Assembly: GCA_035544215.1 (NCBI GenBank)
Contig: DATKHY010000007.1
Location: 124,001 to 188,000 of the forward strand
Origin: Candidatus Binatia bacterium
GTDB lineage: Bacteria > Vulcanimicrobiota > Vulcanimicrobiia > Vulcanimicrobiales > Vulcanimicrobiaceae
Direction of reading: 5' to 3'
Length of the DNA stretch: 64,000 nt
Below are positions 41,650-50,964 of the stretch, one piece after another. Each line of letters opens with the position of its first letter. Position 1 is the first letter of the stretch. The position numbers were made by a program, and so were the translations under genes. The notes under the pieces are model-generated. The model saw only the letters and a program-made list of their open reading frames with translations. It did no database searches and was not told the DNA's origin.

Positions 41650-44331
41650 GTGATCGTCCGACCGGTACTATGCCGGCCGTTCATAGGCCGGCGTCAGGAG
41701 CTCGCCTATCTGCGCGAGCGCCGGCTCGAGGCGGGGAAGTCGCACGGCGGCCTCGTGCTGGTCGCGGGCGACGCGGGGGTCGGAAAGTCGCGCTTGATCG
41801 CCGAGTTCTGCAAGTCGCTCGCGTATTCGCGCTGGAAAATCGGCTCCGGTGCGTGCCTCGAATTCGCGAGCCGGCCGTATGGCCCGATCCTCGAGGCACT
41901 GTCGCAGGTGAATCGCGCGAAACTCGAGCTCGGAGCCGCCTCGACGCAGCGCGAACAGTTCGAGGCGATCGCCGAGCGCTTTGCGAGCATCGCCTCACGT
42001 AACGCGCTCATCCTGGTGGTCGAAGACTTGCATTGGGCGGACGCGGCGACGCTCGAGTTCCTCGCGTACCTGGGAGCGCGGCTGAATCGCATGCGCATCT
42101 TGGCCATCGCTTCCATGCGGGCCGACGAGCTCCACTCAGATCATCCCGCGACGAGCGCGACTGCGAAGATCGCGCGGAACGCCCGTGCTGGCGTTATCGA
42201 GCTCGGGCCGCTTCGCGGCTCGGAGCTGCGGCAGTTTATCGACGAGGCGCTCAGCGGCATCGCGCTGCCGGACGGGGTGCGCCGCGCAATCGCTAAGGCG
42301 GGCGACGGAAACCCGTTCTACACCGAGGAGCTTCTCAAGAGCGCGGTAGAGGAAAGCTCGCCGACTTCGAAAGCGCGCATCCAGCCGTCACTTCCGCGGA
42401 CCGTCCACGCGACGCTGCTGGAACGAATGCGGCCGCTCGATGATGCCGAACGTCGCGTCGTCACCCAGGCGGCCGTCATCGGAAGAACGTTCGGCTTGGA
42501 TTTACTTGGCGCGACGCTGGGCTGCGACGATGCACTTCTGCTGCGCGCGCTCCGCCGCGCTCGCAACCTTCAGCTCGTTGAAGAGATCCAACCGAACGTC
42601 TTTCGCTTCCGCCACGGATTGACGCGTGAAGCGATTTATCGCGAGTTCCTGAGTGCCGAGCTCCCACCTTTGCATCGGGCCATCGCACTCGCTCTCGAGA
42701 ACACGCCCGAGAGCCGGCGCTCGCTCGAGGCCCTGGCGTATCATTGGTGGGCTGCGAACGATCCGGTAAAGGCCGCCCACTATAACCGGCTCGCGGGCGA
42801 CGAAGCCGCGGCGATCTACGCGCACGAAGACGCGATCGCGTTTTACGAACGAGCGCTCGAGGTCGAAGCGGACGCGTGCTCGCGCGCGACGATCCTGCAC
42901 AAGATCGCCGATCGTCGCCTGGCGCTGGGCTCGACGTCCGAGGCGCAGGCGGCATACTCGGCGGCGGCCGACGTCTTTCGCGCGGCGAGAGAGTACGACC
43001 GCGAAGCCGGCTGCCGCGTAACAGCCGCCATCACAGCGTACGGGATCGGCCTGCCCAATCCGACGCGGCCGCTCGAGGAGATGCTGGATCGGCTCGCCGA
43101 CACCGAGCACGTCGCACGGAGCCGAGTTCACCTGGGCTTGGCGTGGCTCGCAGCGACGTTCGGGTTTCCCACGCGCGCGCTAGAGCATCTGGATCGCGTC
43201 GACCAGCGCGCCGTCGCCGACGCCGAGGGAATCGCACTGCGATTCCACAACGTCGCGGCGTTCGTGGCGATGACTGTAGGCGACGTCGAGACGTTCCGCC
43301 GCGAGCACACGGCCTGGGTAACGGCCGCGGAAGCAACCGGTTCGCTCACGACGCTGGCGGGCGCGTACACGAACGGCGCCATGTGTCGCTCCTTCTTCGG
43401 GCTGCACGAAGAGGCTCAGGCCGACATCGATCGGGCGCTCGAGCTCGCGCGTGCGGCGCGCAGCCGCCATTCCGAAGAGAGCGTACACGCGTTCGCGGCC
43501 ATGTGTTATCTGCTGCGCGGCGATCTCGAGCCGGCTCGCTCGGAGCTTGCCGAAGTCTCAGCCGCGAGCGAGAACCGCGTCAACATCACGTTCGCGACGG
43601 CGTGGGGCTCGATCATCGGCGCGACGGTCGACGACCAAACGCTGATCGACCGATGGTTCGACGGGTTTGAGAGCACGATCGGTGCGGCGCCGGAACCCGA
43701 GTGCGGCGCCGGTTTTGCCGAAATCATGGTACGCCGCGGCCGCCACCAGGACGCGGCGGCGCTTCTACATCGCGCGCTCCCCGATTGCGAGCTTTTGCGC
43801 GGCAACGTCCTCACGCTGCTCGCGGTGGCCCGCTACGGCGCGCCGGCGGACCGGGTGCGCGCGCGCCGCTACCTCGAGCGCGCTGCGGCGACAAACGCCG
43901 ACCTACCCGAACATGCGGCGCTGCAGCTCTTCGACGCGATCGCCTGCGCGCGCAGCGGTCAAACGCGGGAAGCGGCCGCGCTCGCTCGCCGCGCTGCGGA
44001 GGGCTTCCGGCGCCTCCGCTACCCGCTGCTCGAAGCGCAGGCCCTCGAACTCGCGGGCGACGCCGCGGGCGCGCTGGAACTGTATCGACGGTGTGGTGCA
44101 CTGCACGACGTACGCCGGCTCAGCAGTGCCTCCGAAATCGAGGGACTCTTGTCCGCGCGCGAGCTCGAGGTGGCGACGCTGGCCGCGGGCGGACGCTCAA
44201 ACATGGAGATCGCGCGCGAACTCTCGATCACCCACAAGACAGTCGAAAAACATCTCGGATCTGCGTACCAGAAGCTCAACATCTCGTCGCGCACGCAGCT
44301 CGACGCCTACCTGACGCCGCACCGCGACTAG
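41650..44331 (+). CDS. LuxR-family regulator with AAA/STAND ATPase and TPR domains
   Basis: 893 residues from a GTG. Walker A is AGDAGVGKS (residues 39-47), Walker B LILVVEDLHWAD (about 118-129); a winged-helix region follows, then TPR-like helices (about 390-800), and a C-terminal LuxR HTH (LSARELEVATLAAGGRSNME, IARELSITHKTVEKHLGSAY). MalT-like proteins of this build switch on transcription when a ligand frees the ATPase. Target genes and ligand are unknown. A truncated copy of its middle lies directly upstream. Confidence 0.88.
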   Translation: MIVRPVLCRPFIGRRQELAYLRERRLEAGKSHGGLVLVAGDAGVGKSRLIAEFCKSLAYSRWKIGSGACLEFASRPYGPILEALSQVNRAKLELGAASTQREQFEAIAERFASIASRNALILVVEDLHWADAATLEFLAYLGARLNRMRILAIASMRADELHSDHPATSATAKIARNARAGVIELGPLRGSELRQFIDEALSGIALPDGVRRAIAKAGDGNPFYTEELLKSAVEESSPTSKARIQPSLPRTVHATLLERMRPLDDAERRVVTQAAVIGRTFGLDLLGATLGCDDALLLRALRRARNLQLVEEIQPNVFRFRHGLTREAIYREFLSAELPPLHRAIALALENTPESRRSLEALAYHWWAANDPVKAAHYNRLAGDEAAAIYAHEDAIAFYERALEVEADACSRATILHKIADRRLALGSTSEAQAAYSAAADVFRAAREYDREAGCRVTAAITAYGIGLPNPTRPLEEMLDRLADTEHVARSRVHLGLAWLAATFGFPTRALEHLDRVDQRAVADAEGIALRFHNVAAFVAMTVGDVETFRREHTAWVTAAEATGSLTTLAGAYTNGAMCRSFFGLHEEAQADIDRALELARAARSRHSEESVHAFAAMCYLLRGDLEPARSELAEVSAASENRVNITFATAWGSIIGATVDDQTLIDRWFDGFESTIGAAPEPECGAGFAEIMVRRGRHQDAAALLHRALPDCELLRGNVLTLLAVARYGAPADRVRARRYLERAAATNADLPEHAALQLFDAIACARSGQTREAAALARRAAEGFRRLRYPLLEAQALELAGDAAGALELYRRCGALHDVRRLSSASEIEGLLSARELEVATLAAGGRSNMEIARELSITHKTVEKHLGSAYQKLNISSRTQLDAYLTPHRD

Positions 44332-44341
44332 GGAACCTAGC

Positions 44342-44905
44342 CTACGACTTAATGCACGTCTCCCTGACGGTGACCACGCGGCCGCTGGTCTCAGTAAAGG
44401 AAGTCGTCATCGTCTTCTTCGTGTCGCTCACCTTCACGAAGACCTCCGGCGCATACGAGGCGACGTCCGGCGCCTTCGTTTGGATGACGTACGTGTAGAT
44501 CTTGCGGCTAGAGCCGGGCATCGTCGCCGTCGCGACGGAATAGCCGCCGTTGTCGGAAGTGGTTATCCGAATCCACCGCTTCGCCAGCGCGTCGTACGTG
44601 TATCTCGACTCGGCGTGGAACTCGCGCGGAATCCACGACGCCTTGTGCGTCGTGGTGTCGCGAAGCATCCAGTATCCGGTGGGATCCGCCGACCAGACCT
44701 CGGTAACGGTGAAGGGACCCGGCCGGCGCGAGCTCAGGTCCGAGCACTGCCAGGTGCCGATCAGGAACTTCATCGAGGAAAGGTCGGGCTTGGCGCGCGT
44801 TGGAACCGGTGTTGCCTCGACCTTCGGATTAGCCGCAAGCGCCGTTGCGCCGCCGGCCATCAAGAGCACGGTCAGCGCGCACAGAAAACGCCGTGAGACG
44901 GTCAT
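44342..44905 (-). CDS. Secreted DUF1579-like protein, paralogue 2
   Basis: 187 residues, the same length as the protein at 1257. Signal peptide FLCALTVLLMAGGATALAAN. Shared markers: KPDLSSMKFLIGTWQCSD, ESRYTYDALAKRWIRI, GGYSVATATM and the ending RETCIKS. A small extracellular beta-barrel is inferred; no ligand known. It is the last gene of a minus-strand operon, its start overlapping the DUF2277 stop by 4 bases (ATGA). Confidence 0.8.
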   Translation of the reverse strand: MTVSRRFLCALTVLLMAGGATALAANPKVEATPVPTRAKPDLSSMKFLIGTWQCSDLSSRRPGPFTVTEVWSADPTGYWMLRDTTTHKASWIPREFHAESRYTYDALAKRWIRITTSDNGGYSVATATMPGSSRKIYTYVIQTKAPDVASYAPEVFVKVSDTKKTMTTSFTETSGRVVTVRETCIKS

Positions 44906-45186
44906 CCTGAGATTACCTCCTTTTCGAATCGCAACCGGCCGCGCTCGCGAGCCTTGGCGGCCTCGATCTCTCGATCGCGCGGCGGAGCGTGTGTAACAAG
45001 CAACGCGAGCAGCTCCTGCGTGGCCTCCGTGACGCGCTGCACCGCGCGTTCGAACGCGGCCTCGTTGGACTTTGAGGGATGCGCGAATCCGCTGACCTTA
45101 CGCACGAACTGCAGCGCAGATGCGCGGATCTCATCGTCCGTCGCGGGCGGCGCGAAGTTGTGCAGAATCTTGATGTTGCGACACAT
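44902..45186 (-). CDS. DUF2277 family protein
   Basis: 94 residues, full family length. It begins MCRNIKILHNFAPPATDDEI, then RASALQFVRKVSGFAHPSKS and VTEATQELLALLVTHAPPRD, all hallmarks of DUF2277. The function of the family is unknown. Cytoplasmic. It overlaps the next gene by ATGA and lies 14 bases after the ornithine cyclodeaminase-like gene, so it is firmly in the operon. Confidence 0.9.
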   Translation of the reverse strand: MCRNIKILHNFAPPATDDEIRASALQFVRKVSGFAHPSKSNEAAFERAVQRVTEATQELLALLVTHAPPRDREIEAAKARERGRLRFEKEVISG

Positions 45187-45199
45187 TAGATCACCTCCA

Positions 45200-46105
45200 T
45201 TACTGGTCCTCAGGCGACGCGGCCTGCGCGACGAGCTTTGCCGCGGCGATGTCTTCGACCGCGAGCCCGAGAGATTTGAATACGGTGGTCGCGGACGGCG
45301 AGACCGTTTTGACGCCGGCCAAGATCTCGCCGATCTCGGCGTAGATCGGCGCCTTCGCGATCAGCACGTCGCCGGCTTCGGCCGCGGCCGCCTCGCGCGA
45401 ATCGACGACGACGACGTTGGCCATCGCCTCGTCGTCGAGCTCACGCCAATCCGGCCGCGACGATCCGACGGCGTTCACGTGCGCACCCGGCTTCAGCCAA
45501 GAGCCCTCGAGGATCGGCTCACGCGCCGCCGTTGCCGTCACGACCACGTCCGCGCCCCGCACGGCCGACTCGGGGCGATCGACGGCCGTCACGCCGTGCT
45601 CGCGCGCGAACCGCTCAGCGTGCTCCGCGGTGCGGCTCCAGACGCGCACTTCGGAAAACGTGCGAACCCTGCCGAGCGCGTGCAGATGCGCGCGGGCCTG
45701 CACCCCGCTGCCGAGCAGCGCGAGCACGCGGCATTCCTTCGGCGCCAGCCGGCGCGTGGCCGCCGCCGAGACCGCGGCGGTGCGCATCTCCGTGATGAGG
45801 CGCCCGTCCATGACCGCCAGGGGCAGGCCGGTGTCCGTTTCATAGAGCACGATCGTCGCGTTGTGCGTGTGCCGCTCCGTGCCCGCGTTGACCGGATAGA
45901 ACGACACGAACTTCACGCCCATCACGTCGCCGGCAACCGCCGGCATGACGCCCAGGTAGCGGCGGCGTTCCTCGATCGTCAGTATCGTGCGCACGGGCTG
46001 GATGACCGCGCCGCTCGAGAAATCCGCGAGCGCGCGCTCCATCGCATCGATCAGCTCGTCCCAACGCAAGCGCGATCGAACGGCTTCCTCATCTAGATAA
46101 ACCAC
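45200..46105 (-). CDS. Ornithine cyclodeaminase/mu-crystallin family dehydrogenase
   Basis: 301 residues. The substrate half has VMPAVAGDVMGVKFVSFYPV and LPLAVMDGRLITEMRTAAVS; the NAD(P) half has LALLGSGVQARAHLHAL, then ADVVVTATAAREPIL and HVNAVGSSRPDWRELDDEAM. Members convert ornithine to proline, or act as alanine, ketimine or related imine reductases. Which one is not determinable. It lies 7 bases after the TPR gene in the operon. Confidence 0.9.
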   Translation of the reverse strand: MVYLDEEAVRSRLRWDELIDAMERALADFSSGAVIQPVRTILTIEERRRYLGVMPAVAGDVMGVKFVSFYPVNAGTERHTHNATIVLYETDTGLPLAVMDGRLITEMRTAAVSAAATRRLAPKECRVLALLGSGVQARAHLHALGRVRTFSEVRVWSRTAEHAERFAREHGVTAVDRPESAVRGADVVVTATAAREPILEGSWLKPGAHVNAVGSSRPDWRELDDEAMANVVVVDSREAAAAEAGDVLIAKAPIYAEIGEILAGVKTVSPSATTVFKSLGLAVEDIAAAKLVAQAASPEDQ

Positions 46106-46112
46106 CCCGAGC

Positions 46113-47558
46113 CTAGTGTGACGTCGCGAGCTGCGCCAGCGCCGCCGTAGCCGCCGGGGAACGCGGGCTCGCCGTGAGCTCGGCTTGCAAGGCTAATCTC
46201 GCGACGTCGCGCTTACCCAGCCGCAGCGCGAGCTGCGCTAGCGCCATGTGCGGGGAGTAGTAGTAGAGTCCCGGCGTCTCCTCGCCCAGGCCCTTAGCGA
46301 CGCTCGCCGCCGCGGACGCGCGCGTCAGCAGCGTTAGGGCCGCGGCATCGTCGTGGCTCGACAGCGCGATCTCGGCCTCGAGCGTGGCGCGCATCGCATC
46401 GTACAGCGCCGCAGCATACGGATCGTCCGGATGTTTGGGAATATCGCCGAGCGACTCGCGCGCCAGCGCGATGTTGCCGAGCTTGACGTACGCGAGTCCG
46501 CGCGCAAACGGCATCGTCCCGGTCGTTCCCTTCGTGTAGGGCAGTGCCAACACGTCCCGCCACTGCCGGTCGGCGACGAGCTGGCGCGCGATGAACACCG
46601 GATCGTCCTCGCGGCGCGCGACGGTTATCGCCTCCGACAAGTGGCCCGTCTCCGTCAACGCGTAGAGCAGAAAGTCCACGTTGTGGTCGTGGTAATACCG
46701 CGGCGCGCTGTAGTATCCCGGATGACAGCACGCAAAGGCGGCGAAGTCCATCGCCACGGAGCGCTCTCCCACGTTCAGCGCCTCCTCGTACAGACCGACG
46801 TCGAAGAACGTATGTCCCGGCATGTGCGTGAGGTGCGAGTCTTCCGAGGGAAGGTTGAACGCCGCGAGCCGACGCGCGGTGGTGACGGCGGCCTGCGAAT
46901 TCCCGGCCATCTGTGCCGCGTGAATATAAAAATGCAACAAGCCGACGTGCTGTGGAAAGTTCGCGAGGTCGGCCTGGAAGAGCGGCAGCAGCGCTGCGAC
47001 GCGGGCAACCCGCGCCGCGCGTTGGGCAACCGTCACGCCCCGGCCCCCGTGGCCAAACGCGACGTAGAGCGCCGCTTCGGCGTAGAGCGCGGCAGCGTCC
47101 GGATCGTCGGGGTAGGCGAGTGCGATGCGCCGCAACGCGTCGCGATAGTTCACGAGCAGCGCGTCAGGCGACGTCTTCGGTTTGGCGTCGAAGCGCGCCG
47201 CCGCCGCGTCGATGAGCGCGCGATCCTCGGCGGACGCGTACCGCTCCAGCGCCTTCGCTTGCTGGATGGCCTCCCGTGCCTGTTCGTCACGGTCGTCGGT
47301 CGCGTCCACGTTGAGGTTCGGTGCGTTGCTTAGCGCGATACCCCAATACGCCATCGCCATGTGCGTGTCGAGATCGGCCGCCGTATAGAACTCGTGCTCC
47401 GCGGCCTCCGGATTGTAGGCGTAATAGTCGAGCAGGCCGCGGTCGAATGCCGCCTGCGCCGCGGCGTTGCTCGAGGCGGCGTGATGAATGAGCGTTTGCG
47501 CGCCGGCCGCAAACGTTGCGCTCAGCGCGAGGGCGATCGTCACGAATACTGCCTTCAT
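46113..47558 (-). CDS. Exported TPR-repeat protein
   Basis: 481 residues with signal peptide FVTIALALSATFAAGAQ. TPR-like helices run through the protein: AAFDRGLLDYYAYNPEAAEH, AMAYWGIALSNAPNLNV, PDDPDAAALYAEAALYVAFG, LAYVKLGNIALARESLGDI and PHMALAQLALRLGKRDVARL. A conserved block HLTHMPGHTFFDVGLYEEAL is typical of this secreted TPR group. A scaffold in the periplasm is inferred. Overlaps the patatin stop by 4 bases. Confidence 0.85.
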   Translation of the reverse strand: MKAVFVTIALALSATFAAGAQTLIHHAASSNAAAQAAFDRGLLDYYAYNPEAAEHEFYTAADLDTHMAMAYWGIALSNAPNLNVDATDDRDEQAREAIQQAKALERYASAEDRALIDAAAARFDAKPKTSPDALLVNYRDALRRIALAYPDDPDAAALYAEAALYVAFGHGGRGVTVAQRAARVARVAALLPLFQADLANFPQHVGLLHFYIHAAQMAGNSQAAVTTARRLAAFNLPSEDSHLTHMPGHTFFDVGLYEEALNVGERSVAMDFAAFACCHPGYYSAPRYYHDHNVDFLLYALTETGHLSEAITVARREDDPVFIARQLVADRQWRDVLALPYTKGTTGTMPFARGLAYVKLGNIALARESLGDIPKHPDDPYAAALYDAMRATLEAEIALSSHDDAAALTLLTRASAAASVAKGLGEETPGLYYYSPHMALAQLALRLGKRDVARLALQAELTASPRSPAATAALAQLATSH

Positions 47559-48763
47559 AGCTGAAACGTCCTCCAGTCGTAGTCAACGAATCCGCGGCTG
47601 CCGACGTCCTCCCAACCCTGGCGATAGGCCTTGCCGATGCCGACCTCGTCGTTGAAGCCGACGACGCCCAGCGGAAGCGTCTGCTCGGGCCGGATGTAAC
47701 GCAGCTCCGTCGCCGTGACGGAGTGCATGAACGTCGCCAGCAGCGGGTTGTTCCGGGTCACGCGCGAGACCTCGGACGGCGATATGCCCTCGATGGCGCG
47801 CTTCCCGACGGATTGAAAGTATGCGTTGCGCATCTCGACCTCGATGATCTTGCGCTGCATCGTCCCATAGGCGCCGAACGCAATCTCGACGGCGTCGTGA
47901 TAATCGGTCTTCGCCTCGAAGGGCGGGTCGAGCAGGACGACGTCCGCCGATGTGGCGACGGCGTGGGCGACGCCGACCGGCGAGTTGGTCGCAATACCCC
48001 CGTCGCAGTACGGAGCCGGCACTCCGTCCGGACCCGGCATGATCACGGGATCGAAGGCGATAGGAAGCGCCGACGAAGCGAAGATCGCGTCGTGTAAGAG
48101 ATCCGCAGTCGCCTCGCGGACGACGGTCTGCGGCCCAAGCAAGATATGCAGCGCGTTGACGACCTTGCGCGGGAGCTCTGCGCCGCTTCCCTCGGGCGTG
48201 ACGTAAAAATACTCGGGCCGCTGCTGCGCCAGATTCGTCACGCCCCACAGGAGCGGAACGAGCAGCGGAACCGCGGGATCGACGTTGCGCGCGATCCAAT
48301 CGCGAACCGGCTCGCTCTGCAAGAGCCCGCGCTGATCGCGCACGAGGGCAATAAGGCTCAGCGCGGAGCCCGCGCGGTCCAACAGTCCGCTCTGCGAATC
48401 GCGCAGCGCGGCGTAGCGCGACTTCGCCTGAATCAGCTTTTCGCGGCTTATGCCGTACCAAAGCTCGCGCAGCTTCTCGTACTGGCCCGTTGCGACGAAC
48501 CAGCCGTTTAGCGCGCCGATCGAGGTTCCGCAGACGACCTCGTAGGGCGGCAGCCGCTGACCGTCGCGCACGCCTCCACGTGCCGCCAGCCCGCCGACGA
48601 CTCCGGCCTCGTACGCCCCGCGCGCACCGCCGCCGCTGAGCACGAGCGCGCCGGCCAGGGGCTCCAAGGACGCGCCGGGCGCGCCCGCGCGATCGGCTCC
48701 GAGCAGCGCCGGTCCGAATCCCCACGCCCAGAGCGCCAACAAAAAGCGACGGCGTTCGATCAT
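47555..48763 (-). CDS. Patatin-like phospholipase
   Basis: 402 residues. Catalytic dyad: Ser81 in the GTSIG nucleophile elbow (VVCGTSIGALNG) and Asp254 in PYCDGGIATN. The oxyanion loop LSGGGARGAYEAGVVGGLA is intact. The N-terminus MIERRRFLLALWAWGFG looks like an export signal with twin-Arg character. Patatins release fatty acids from phospholipids or galactolipids. It is the first gene of a five-gene minus-strand operon. Confidence 0.9.
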   Translation of the reverse strand: MIERRRFLLALWAWGFGPALLGADRAGAPGASLEPLAGALVLSGGGARGAYEAGVVGGLAARGGVRDGQRLPPYEVVCGTSIGALNGWFVATGQYEKLRELWYGISREKLIQAKSRYAALRDSQSGLLDRAGSALSLIALVRDQRGLLQSEPVRDWIARNVDPAVPLLVPLLWGVTNLAQQRPEYFYVTPEGSGAELPRKVVNALHILLGPQTVVREATADLLHDAIFASSALPIAFDPVIMPGPDGVPAPYCDGGIATNSPVGVAHAVATSADVVLLDPPFEAKTDYHDAVEIAFGAYGTMQRKIIEVEMRNAYFQSVGKRAIEGISPSEVSRVTRNNPLLATFMHSVTATELRYIRPEQTLPLGVVGFNDEVGIGKAYRQGWEDVGSRGFVDYDWRTFQL

Positions 48764-48833
48764 GCCAACCGCTTCAACAACCGTCTGTGCCGAACATTTT
48801 CTCGATCTCGCACGGTCCTGCTATGCTGGTGTG

Positions 48834-49322
48834 ATGACGCCGAGAGGAATTGCCTTCGCGCTGATCGGCGCGGCGAGCGTACTGCCCGTGTCGGTCGCTC
48901 GTGACGCTGCACGCCCCCGCGATCTCGCCGGATGGGAAGACGGCCGCACTCGTGATCTCGCGCGTCGTATGGGACGACGACCGGCGCGCCGATGAACCAC
49001 CGATTACGGAACGGCCGACGACAGCCACGCCGATCTCTTCCACGGATCGCCGTTCGTCGGCGGCAACGCGGCGGAATGGCGCCCCGCATCGTCGGTTTGG
49101 TACGCCCGCGACGTAACCACGCCGGTACTCATTCTCTCCGACATCGGCGACAATCGCGACCCGTTCGCTACGTCCTCCATGTATTGGCGCGCGCTACGCG
49201 ACAACGGCAAGCCTGCGACGCTACGCGTTTGGCCTGTCCAGGGTCACGTTCCCAACGATCCCGTGCGGACCGTCGACGCCTTTCACTACTGGATCGACTT
49301 TATCGCGCAGCATTTTCGCTAA
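48834..49322 (+). pseudogene. Gutted S9 (prolyl oligopeptidase-type) peptidase
   Basis: Pieces in order: a signal-like start MTPRGIAFALIGAASVLPVS at 48834; in another frame HAPAISPDGKTAALVISRV (the S9 propeller opening) from about 48905; then in a third frame ADLFHGSPFVGGNAAEW, TTPVLILSDIGDNRDPFATS and QGHVPNDPVRTVDAFHYW to TAA at 49320-49322, the C-terminal end with catalytic Asp and His positions. A normal enzyme has 600-700 residues; about 500 are missing, including the Ser motif GxSxGG. An internal deletion plus frameshifts is clear. Confidence 0.7.
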
Positions 49323-50011
49323 GTGCCGTAGCGGCGCTGCCGCGCGGCGAAATCCGCGAGCGCGGCCTGCAGCTCCGCCTCGCCAAAGTCCGGCCAAAAG
49401 GTTTCGGTCGCCCAAAACTCGGCGTACGCCGCCTGAAACAGCATGAAGTTGGAGAGACGCAGCTCGCCGCCGGTGCGGATGACGAGATCCGGATCGGGCA
49501 GGCCCGCGGTGTAGAGCCGGCTGCCGACGGCGGCCTCGTCGATAGAATCTACGTCGCGCAGCCCCGCGCTGACCTCGCGGACCAGAGCTCGCACTGCGTC
49601 GCCGATCTCGCGCCGTCCGCCGTAGTCGATCGCCAGATTGAGCGTCAACGCGGTGTTGCGGCTCGTGCGCGCGACCAGCTCCGCCAGCGCCGTGCGAGCG
49701 GCGGCCGGCAACCGATCCTCGCGCCCGCAGAGCCGCACGCGCACGCCCTCGTTCGCGAGCGCTCGCAGCTCGCGGCGCGCCGCGCGAACGCACAGAGACA
49801 TCAGAAGGTTGACCTCGGCCATCGGCCGGTTCCAGTTCTCTTCCGAGAAGGCATACGCAGTGACGATCGGGATCTGCGCACGGCGCGCCGCTCGCAGCGT
49901 TCGGCGCAGCGCCGCAATGCCGCGCCGGTAGCCGCACGCGACCGGCAGGTTTCGCTCGCGTGCCCAGCGCCGGTTGCCGTCCATGATGATCGCTACGTGC
50001 CGCGGCGTCAC
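49319..50011 (-). CDS. uppS: Undecaprenyl diphosphate synthase (cis-prenyltransferase)
   Basis: 230 residues from a GTG at 50011, giving MTPRHVAIIMDGNRRWARER at the exact family start with catalytic Asp11. Other signatures: TAYAFSEENWNRP, LTLNLAIDYGGR, LPDPDLVIRTGGELRLSNFM and QAAYAEFWATETFWPDF. It condenses isopentenyl diphosphate onto farnesyl diphosphate to make the lipid carrier for peptidoglycan. The much longer open frame upstream is an artefact. Its GTG overlaps the TGA of the winged-helix gene, so it is translationally coupled. Confidence 0.93.
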   Translation of the reverse strand: MTPRHVAIIMDGNRRWARERNLPVACGYRRGIAALRRTLRAARRAQIPIVTAYAFSEENWNRPMAEVNLLMSLCVRAARRELRALANEGVRVRLCGREDRLPAAARTALAELVARTSRNTALTLNLAIDYGGRREIGDAVRALVREVSAGLRDVDSIDEAAVGSRLYTAGLPDPDLVIRTGGELRLSNFMLFQAAYAEFWATETFWPDFGEAELQAALADFAARQRRYGT

Positions 50012-50367
50012 GTCGTCGCCAGCTTCGCCTTCGGGGCCGCATCCAAGGAGCGCTCGTGGACGTCGCGCACGACCGACTCGAGCTCGTCCACGTACGCGAG
50101 GAATCGCTGACGCCCGCGCTTGGTGATGCGATAGATGCTCAGCGGCCGGCCGGCGCCGCGCTGCTTGTCCGTCGCCACGATTCCGACCTCGGCCAGCGCG
50201 TGGAGATGCCGGTTCAAGTTGCCGTCGGTCAAGTCGCAGGCGCCCTGCAGCTCGGTGAAGCTCAGCCCATCCGGGTGCGCGGTCAGGCACGTGCAGATCG
50301 CGAGGCGTCCGCGCTCGTGAAAGATGCGCTCGAGCCCGGGATATGAAAACGGCGCTTGATTCGACAT
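50008..50367 (-). CDS. Winged-helix transcriptional regulator
   Basis: 119 residues. The HTH reads GRLAICTCLTAHPDGLSFTE, LQGACDLTDGNLNRHLHALA, then the wing IVATDKQRGAGRPLSIYRIT and a helical tail FLAYVDELESVVRDV. This is the ArsR-like HTH_34 type common next to a membrane protein of the same operon. Ligand unknown. The ATG follows the membrane gene's TAG directly, and its TGA overlaps uppS, an unusual pairing that could link envelope synthesis to this regulator. Confidence 0.85.
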   Translation of the reverse strand: MSNQAPFSYPGLERIFHERGRLAICTCLTAHPDGLSFTELQGACDLTDGNLNRHLHALAEVGIVATDKQRGAGRPLSIYRITKRGRQRFLAYVDELESVVRDVHERSLDAAPKAKLATT

Positions 50368-50964
50368 CTACGCCCTTTCGCGCCAGATGAGATAGCCGAT
50401 GCACAGCTGGCCGATCCCGAAGCCGATCGGCATTACCCACCACGCGAGCGCCTGCGCGGTCAGCGGCGTGACGAGAAAGACGAGCGCGAGTGCGGCAAAC
50501 CCGACGGTAATCGCCATTGTGGAAGCCGGTATCGCTCCGCGCGATGCAAAGAGCCCCATTGCGTAAAACGCGAACCACGTCCCGGGGAGCAAGAGATACG
50601 CGGCGTGATCGATGAGCGCGAGGCTCAGCGCGCCGCCCAACACGATGCTCGGCGCGATCGAGATCGCGGCCGTGCGAAAGCGGCTCCTCTCGCCGGGCGC
50701 GCGATGTTTGAGCAGCCATGCCGCCGCCGCGCCGTAGTTGAGCGCGAGTCCGACGGCCAAGCAACTCAGCCAGATGGCGAGATACGTATGAAACGCATCC
50801 TCGGTCCGCGGCAACGGCACGAGACGCTGCTGGACGGCCGCGGCCACGAGCGCGCCGAGACCGCTCGCCGCGGCCGCCGCGCCGGAATAGCCCTCGAAGC
50901 GCTGAAGGTGCGCGAGGCGCTCGCGGACTTCCGCGAGGTCGGAAAGGGCGCGTTGCAACTCCAT
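50368..50964 (-). CDS. Integral membrane protein of the regulator-uppS operon
   Basis: 198 residues. A helical, charged N-terminus (LQRALSDLAEVRERLAHLQR) precedes about six hydrophobic helices, such as AAAASGLGALVAAAVQQRLV, YLAIWLSCLAVGLALNYGAA, ISIAPSIVLGGALSLALIDH and LALVFLVTPLTAQALAWWV. This architecture is the usual partner of HTH_34 regulators; function unknown. No separate promoter was recognised. Confidence 0.75.
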   Translation of the reverse strand: MELQRALSDLAEVRERLAHLQRFEGYSGAAAAASGLGALVAAAVQQRLVPLPRTEDAFHTYLAIWLSCLAVGLALNYGAAAAWLLKHRAPGERSRFRTAAISIAPSIVLGGALSLALIDHAAYLLLPGTWFAFYAMGLFASRGAIPASTMAITVGFAALALVFLVTPLTAQALAWWVMPIGFGIGQLCIGYLIWRERA

